From: an uncultured Erysipelotrichaceae bacterium
Lineage (GTDB): Bacteria > Bacillota_I > Bacilli_A > Erysipelotrichales > Erysipelotrichaceae
Assembly: GCA_902793635.1 (NCBI GenBank)
Contig: CADBEA010000009.1
Coordinates: forward strand, 1-63,620
DNA length: 63,620 nt
Direction: 5' to 3'
A model generated the notes under the pieces. It searched no databases and was not told the DNA's origin. It worked only from the letters and a program-made list of their open reading frames with translations. Numbering within the stretch: position 1 is the stretch's first letter; each line of letters begins with the position of its first letter. The translations under genes and the position numbers were made by a program. Below are positions 59,691 to 63,620 of the stretch, one piece after another.

Positions 59691-60592
59691 GACTCGCCCT
59701 TCTCCTTTCTGATCCGCACCATCAGAGCGGCGTTGTCTTTCATTGTCGGAGCGGCAATTGCCAGGGCGACAATGACAGCCGTCATCAGTTTCAGACATTC
59801 GATCGGCAGGATCCGCGTCTGCAGGATCAGCGCGTAGATGAAGCGGTAGATGATATTGCCGATCAGACACGCGGCAATGTTGCGGGTGAGCGATTTGCGG
59901 CCGTTCATAACAGTTTCACCGATGATCAGACAGGCCAGACCGATGACAACGATGCCGGTGCCGGAGTTAATATCCGCCGACTTCTGCATCTGACCGATCA
60001 GGGCGCCGGAAAGAGCGGTAAAACTGTTGGCGATCATCAGCCCGATGAGAATCGTGAAGCGGGGATTGATCGACGAAGCGGAGACCATCTCGCGGTTATC
60101 ACCTGTTGCCCTAATGGAAAGCCCGAGGCGGGTCGTCAGAAACCATCTCACCCCCAGCATGCATACCAGAGTGATGGCCCCGCTCAGGATCAGCTGGCTC
60201 CAGCTGCCGCCGATGCCAAGGTCTTTGAACATTGTATACACCGTCGCCTGCTTGAGAAGCGAAGCGTTGGAGGACCAGCCCATGACCATCAGATTGATCG
60301 TGTAGAGCCCGGTATTGGTGACGATGCCGGCCAGGATGGAAGGCACTCCCATACGGGTCTGCAGGAAGGCAGTAACAGACCCGGCGGCCGCGCCGGCAAT
60401 CAGCGCCAGAAACAGGCCAAGTACGGGATGGCCGGCAAGGGCTGATGTCACAGACACCGCCATGCCGAGCACAAAACACCCGTCAGTTGTCAGGTCCGCG
60501 ATATCCAGCACCCGGTAGCTCAGAAACAGAGCCAGTGCCACCAATGCATAGGTACAGCCAAGTGTCAGGGCTGTCTGAATGATAAATAACAT
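59684..60592 (-). CDS. trpY: Tryptophan-type ABC transporter permease
   Basis: A 302-residue membrane protein with about nine helices, of the branched-chain/sugar permease fold used by TrpY-type transporters: LADLTTDGCFVLGMAVSV near the N-terminus and GLACLIIGETVM later. AAGGAAGG precedes the ATG. It lies 22 bases after trpX. Confidence 0.88.
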   Translation of the reverse strand: MLFIIQTALTLGCTYALVALALFLSYRVLDIADLTTDGCFVLGMAVSVTSALAGHPVLGLFLALIAGAAAGSVTAFLQTRMGVPSILAGIVTNTGLYTINLMVMGWSSNASLLKQATVYTMFKDLGIGGSWSQLILSGAITLVCMLGVRWFLTTRLGLSIRATGDNREMVSASSINPRFTILIGLMIANSFTALSGALIGQMQKSADINSGTGIVVIGLACLIIGETVMNGRKSLTRNIAACLIGNIIYRFIYALILQTRILPIECLKLMTAVIVALAIAAPTMKDNAALMVRIRKEKGESC

Positions 60593-60614
60593 ATTGCCTT
60601 CCTTTCTGTTTTAC

Positions 60615-61616
60615 TTATTCTTCGCTGGTTGTGACTTCCACAAGTTCACCGAAGGATTTGAACGCTTCCGCATAACCGGCCAGGTTCAGTTTCGCGGCTG
60701 TTTCCGTGTTGACGGTAATGATGCCGCCGTCCATCAGATAATAGTCTTCAAGTTTTTCCGTACCGTTGATTGCTGCTTCGTAAGCCAGATCAGCTGTCTT
60801 TGTGCCAAGGTCCGTATAGTTCACACCGCAGGTCGCGAAAGCGCCGTTGCGGACAAAAGAATCAGCACCGGCATAGTGCGGAATGCCTGCTTCAGCAAAG
60901 GTTTCGGCAATGCTGAGCTCCGCTGCCATGACGACGTTGTCAGTCGGTGTGAATACCGCGTCGACCTTCGCCGCACAGAGGGCACTGACTGCCTGAATGA
61001 CTTCATCGGTGGTATTGCCGGTCTTTTCGACATAGGCAATGCCCTTTTCATCGAGGTAGGCTTTCGCTTCCGCGATCGGTTTTTCCGAATTCTTTTCAGA
61101 CTGGGAATATAACAGACCGACAGTTTTGATATCCGGATTCATGGCGAACATCATATCCATGATCTGTTTTGTATTCAGGGCATCGGATGTACCGCTGACA
61201 TTGGCCAGGCCGGTCAGTTCGGCTGCTTCCGGATCGGAGATAGCCGCGTAGACGACCGGGATATCCGTGCCGTCGGCCGCTGACACCATCGTCTGAGCCG
61301 CCAGTGTTGCGATCGGAATGATGACATCGACATCACCGCCGACATACTGAGCTGCGTACTGCTGTAAAGTCGTCGGGTCATTCTGCCCGGAATCGACTGT
61401 GTATTCGATTTTGACATTGTTTGTTTCGGAAAGAACATCGAGTTCAGCCGTAATAGCGTTCGCGATCTCATCGAGGGAAGCGTGGTCAAGCTGTTTGATC
61501 ACGGCGACTTTGATGACCGTTTCGCCGGCCGGCTGCGTTTCCGCTGCCGGTGCTGCGCATCCGCCCAGTACAGAAATTAATGAAGCTGCTGTGATAATGG
61601 AACTGAGTTTTTTCAT
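60615..61616 (-). CDS. trpX: Tryptophan-type ABC transporter solute-binding lipoprotein
   Basis: A 333-residue lipoprotein with signal peptide ending VLGGC (Cys20). The binding domain belongs to the ABC substrate-binding family (PF04392 type): VAVIKQLDHASLDEIANAI, TVGLLYSQSEKNSE, and GVNYTDLGTKTADLAYEA. It captures the amino acid outside the cell for TrpYZ. The ATG follows AAGGAGG. Expression should rise when tRNA-Trp is uncharged, by the T-box leader. Confidence 0.9.
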   Translation of the reverse strand: MKKLSSIITAASLISVLGGCAAPAAETQPAGETVIKVAVIKQLDHASLDEIANAITAELDVLSETNNVKIEYTVDSGQNDPTTLQQYAAQYVGGDVDVIIPIATLAAQTMVSAADGTDIPVVYAAISDPEAAELTGLANVSGTSDALNTKQIMDMMFAMNPDIKTVGLLYSQSEKNSEKPIAEAKAYLDEKGIAYVEKTGNTTDEVIQAVSALCAAKVDAVFTPTDNVVMAAELSIAETFAEAGIPHYAGADSFVRNGAFATCGVNYTDLGTKTADLAYEAAINGTEKLEDYYLMDGGIITVNTETAAKLNLAGYAEAFKSFGELVEVTTSEE

Positions 61617-61619
61617 GTG

Positions 61620-61926
61620 ATTTTTCCTCCTTCATTTCTTTCCGCATTTTCATGTCCGGCTTCCTGTAAACAAAAAGCGCTCATCCGTTAAAGGACAAGC
61701 GCTGTGCCTGCGGTACCACCTTTATTAGCAGAAAAACTGCTCACTCTCTGAAAATGCCATCACATTTCCTGCCCGCTAACGCTGGCACTGCGTCATGAAA
61801 TACTCACCGAAGTTTTCATCATGCCCTCATGGGTCCATTTGCATACCGCTGGCTGCCGGGCTCACACCTTTCCCCCGCTCTCTTGGAACTGCCAGTATGT
61901 TTGATCTCCCAATCATCGGTTTACAA
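61620..61926 (-). promoter_or_regulatory. T-box riboswitch (probable tryptophan specifier) upstream of trpXYZ
   Basis: Minus-strand leader with T-box consensus AGGTGGTACCGC at 61710-61721 and a terminator hairpin (AGCGCTTGTCC / GGATGAGCGCT, then TTTTTG) at 61672-61703. Stem I features AGAGAGCGGGGG and GGTGTGAGCCC are visible upstream, and the likely specifier is UGG at 61835-61837 in the context AAAUGGACC. T-box regulators bind uncharged tRNA and then allow readthrough. The presence of a T-box is seen directly; the Trp specificity is inferred from the codon and the transporter type. Confidence 0.88.
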
Positions 61927-61931
61927 AACTG

Positions 61932-61960
61932 ATGTTAAAGGCTTTCGCTGGGTATGTCAA
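61932..61960 (-). promoter_or_regulatory. Promoter of the trpXYZ T-box leader
   Basis: Minus strand TTGACA, 17-base spacer, TAACAT; transcription would start near 61925, giving a leader of about 300 bases. Confidence 0.75.
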
Positions 61961-62022
61961 TTCTCCCGGCCGCAAAAACTGCAACATTTTTCAATTTAGT
62001 GAAAATTTTTCTGTTTTTATTT

Positions 62023-63531
62023 TCAGAGATACTTCTGCAATGTCTCTCTGACACTGTGCCAGCCGCGGATCTCGTCACGGAACATTTCCTCGATCAGTTC
62101 GCCGATTCCTGCTTCATACAGATCCGAGCCGAAGATGTTGGCATTAGAAAGTACCGGCTTCAGCTGATCCTGCAATGTTTCCGGTCTGCCGATCTCGACA
62201 TCCTTCAGGACCTCCTGCAGTTCTTCGTTCATCGGATCCGGTGACAGTTCAAATTCATTCCCTTCGTCATCCACTGCCAGCAGATAGCGCAGCCAGCCGG
62301 CAATCGCCAGCGGAATGCCCTTCAGAGCGGCCGCGTTGCCGTCCAGGGCAACATATTCCTTGATCGTTTCACCGAAACGGATGCCAACCATCTGGGAAGT
62401 ATCGACGACGATGCGCTGCGGCGTATCGGGAATATAGGCGTTCGGGAAGCGGACGTTGATGCACTCTTCAATAAACGCCTGCGGCGAAAGAATGCCGGGA
62501 TCTTTGACGACCCGCATGCCTTCGCCAAGTCCGACCAGTTCCGCCAGTTTCAGCATTTCTTCATCTTTCATGACATCAGAGAAACGGGTATAGCCCAGCA
62601 CACAGCCGTATGGGGCAAGCGCGGTATGAAGCGGATTCAGACATACCGTGACTTTCATCCGTTCGGCCGCATTGACCGTATCTCTATCAGTCATATAGAC
62701 ACCGCCTTTTTCCAGCGGCGGCCGGCCGTTCGGGAAGGAATCCTCCACGATCAGATACTGCGGACCTTCGGCATTGACGAACGGTGCGATATAGGTGCGC
62801 TTGTCAGTAATGACAATGTCCATATCCTCCATGCCAAGTTCTTCCAGCATGGCCTGCACATCCTCGCTTGGTCTTGGTGTGATCTTGTCGATCATTGACC
62901 ATGGGAATGTGATCTTCGTTTCATCTTTCAGATAAGCCAGGAAGTCTTCACTGACAAAGTCTCTTTCCAGCCAGGCTTCTGCCACTTCCAGCACGGCACT
63001 CCGCAGTTTTTCGCCGTTATGGGAAACGTTGTCCATCGAAACCAGCGCCAGCGGCAGCCGGCCTGCTTCATAACGGTCGAGCAGCAGACTGGTGACCAGC
63101 GGAATCACACTGCCGACAGCAGACGGTCCGTTTTCGATATCCGCCTGCACGAAGCCGAACCATTTGCCGGCCGCATCCCGCAGTGCATATCCCTTCTCGG
63201 TAATTGTAAATGTGACCATCTGCAGGGTTGGTGCCGTGAACACTTCCTTCAGACGGGTGCGGGCTGATGCGTCTTCTTTACGGGCGGCAATTGCCTCGGA
63301 AAGTGCGCCGATGACTTTTTTGTCACTGGTACCGTCGCCGTACAGCGTCACGGCAAGCGCGAGATTGTCATACGGCTTATAGATCTTATCGACCACTTCA
63401 AAATCAAATGTTTCTACACAGGTAATGCCGTGCTGCATATCCCCGTCACTCAGCAGCTGATCGGCAATTCCGCCGATGAAGATGCGGAAGATATTGCCGA
63501 TGCCGAAATGAACCCAGCCGGGCAACGTCAT
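62023..63531 (-). CDS. Mannitol dehydrogenase/fructuronate reductase-family protein, N-terminus missing
   Basis: A 502-residue oxidoreductase of the UxuB/MtlD long-chain family. The NAD-binding fold begins at WVHFGIGNIFR (residue 6), then SMDNVSHNGEKLR (with the catalytic Asn/His pair region, about 190-200), the WSMIDKITPRP block, and LNPLHTALAPYGC. Relatives with this core carry about 30-35 residues before the WVHFG block; here the frame is closed by a stop just upstream and the ATG has no ribosome binding site and follows a terminator-like hairpin. The core is intact, so it may be a 5'-truncated gene. The sugar substrate is not known. Confidence 0.75.
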   Translation of the reverse strand: MTLPGWVHFGIGNIFRIFIGGIADQLLSDGDMQHGITCVETFDFEVVDKIYKPYDNLALAVTLYGDGTSDKKVIGALSEAIAARKEDASARTRLKEVFTAPTLQMVTFTITEKGYALRDAAGKWFGFVQADIENGPSAVGSVIPLVTSLLLDRYEAGRLPLALVSMDNVSHNGEKLRSAVLEVAEAWLERDFVSEDFLAYLKDETKITFPWSMIDKITPRPSEDVQAMLEELGMEDMDIVITDKRTYIAPFVNAEGPQYLIVEDSFPNGRPPLEKGGVYMTDRDTVNAAERMKVTVCLNPLHTALAPYGCVLGYTRFSDVMKDEEMLKLAELVGLGEGMRVVKDPGILSPQAFIEECINVRFPNAYIPDTPQRIVVDTSQMVGIRFGETIKEYVALDGNAAALKGIPLAIAGWLRYLLAVDDEGNEFELSPDPMNEELQEVLKDVEIGRPETLQDQLKPVLSNANIFGSDLYEAGIGELIEEMFRDEIRGWHSVRETLQKYL

Positions 63532-63543
63532 TAAGTTAAGAAG

Positions 63544-63590
63544 AAGTCTGCAGAAACATTATTAGCCATATCTGCAGACTTTTCTTTTCT
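63544..63590. terminator. Terminator-like inverted repeat at the window end
   Basis: Perfect 11-bp stem AAGTCTGCAGA / TCTGCAGACTT with a 16-base loop. On the plus strand TTTTCTTTT follows; on the minus strand TCTTCTTAA follows. It most likely ends a minus-strand gene that lies beyond the window. Confidence 0.6.
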
Positions 63591-63620
63591 AAATAAACAT
63601 CATGCATGACGAAAAAACAT

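Noticed and set aside
1-63620. CRISPR array, prophage or biosynthetic cluster
   Set aside because: No regularly spaced repeats, phage structural genes or clustered synthase genes were seen in any part of the window.

Overview
The window looks like chromosome from a Firmicute, most likely of the Erysipelotrichia/Erysipelotrichaceae type (inference from gene content and protein style; no 16S gene is present). Supporting features are GGAGG-type ribosome binding sites, intrinsic terminators with U-runs, a T-box riboswitch, a split glycine decarboxylase (GcvPA/GcvPB), TrpXYZ, a glutaminyl-tRNA synthetase, YitT, a DtxR/MntR-type regulator and a RepA_N-type plasmid/ICE replication gene remnant. Coding density is high, most genes lie on the minus strand, and base composition is moderate in GC except for an AT-richer patch around 26.3-28.7 kb and the insertion sequence at 38-39.2 kb.

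Layout. 1-5.3 kb: one end of an IS1595-like element, Ntdp (DUF402), an operon DUF3783-psuK-psuG-AAC(3)-like, a DtxR/MntR regulator and a lipoprotein. 5.4-9.9 kb: a carbohydrate-type ABC importer. 10-13.3 kb: an amidase and a surface metallophosphoesterase. 13.4-19.9 kb: a complete glycine cleavage operon gcvT-gcvH-gcvPA-gcvPB-lplA-lpdA. 20-21.4 kb: azlCD and an orphan double-glycine leader peptide. 21.4-26.3 kb: a carboxymuconolactone decarboxylase-like protein, an aldo/keto reductase, glnS and a GNAT fusion. 26.3-28.7 kb: decayed accessory DNA (an AAA/DUF4143 gene with an in-frame stop and a frameshifted RepA_N fragment) directly downstream of rlmD. 28.7-38 kb: rlmD, an acidic-tailed membrane protein, ligA, pcrA, an rRNA-type methyltransferase, a RluA-like pseudouridine synthase and a VanY-like protein. 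38-39.2 kb: an intact IS1595-family element with 8-bp target duplication.

39.2-46.1 kb: patatin, cardiolipin synthase, GNAT, and an operon DJ-1/DUF1349/pepT/fruK followed by a thioredoxin-like lipoprotein. 46.1-46.7 kb: a gene-free, probably decayed stretch. 46.7-51.8 kb: typA, tRNA-Leu(GAG), a GNAT-nitroreductase fusion, Lrp plus aminotransferase, and a small membrane protein. 51.8-58.8 kb: uvrB, ctpA, ftsX, ftsE, yitT, a VanZ-like protein and ybaK. 58.9-62 kb: trpXYZ under a T-box leader. 62-63.5 kb: a mannitol/fructuronate dehydrogenase-family gene that seems to lack its usual N-terminus.

The points I find most worth a second look are: a group of genes whose -10 box (often TGC-TATAAT) ends only 6-7 bases before the ATG, which predicts leaderless mRNAs; the orphan GG-leader peptide at 21.1 kb; the mobile-element scar at the 3' end of rlmD; a VanY-like protein with Asn where a zinc-ligand Asp is expected; and two unusual GNAT fusion proteins.
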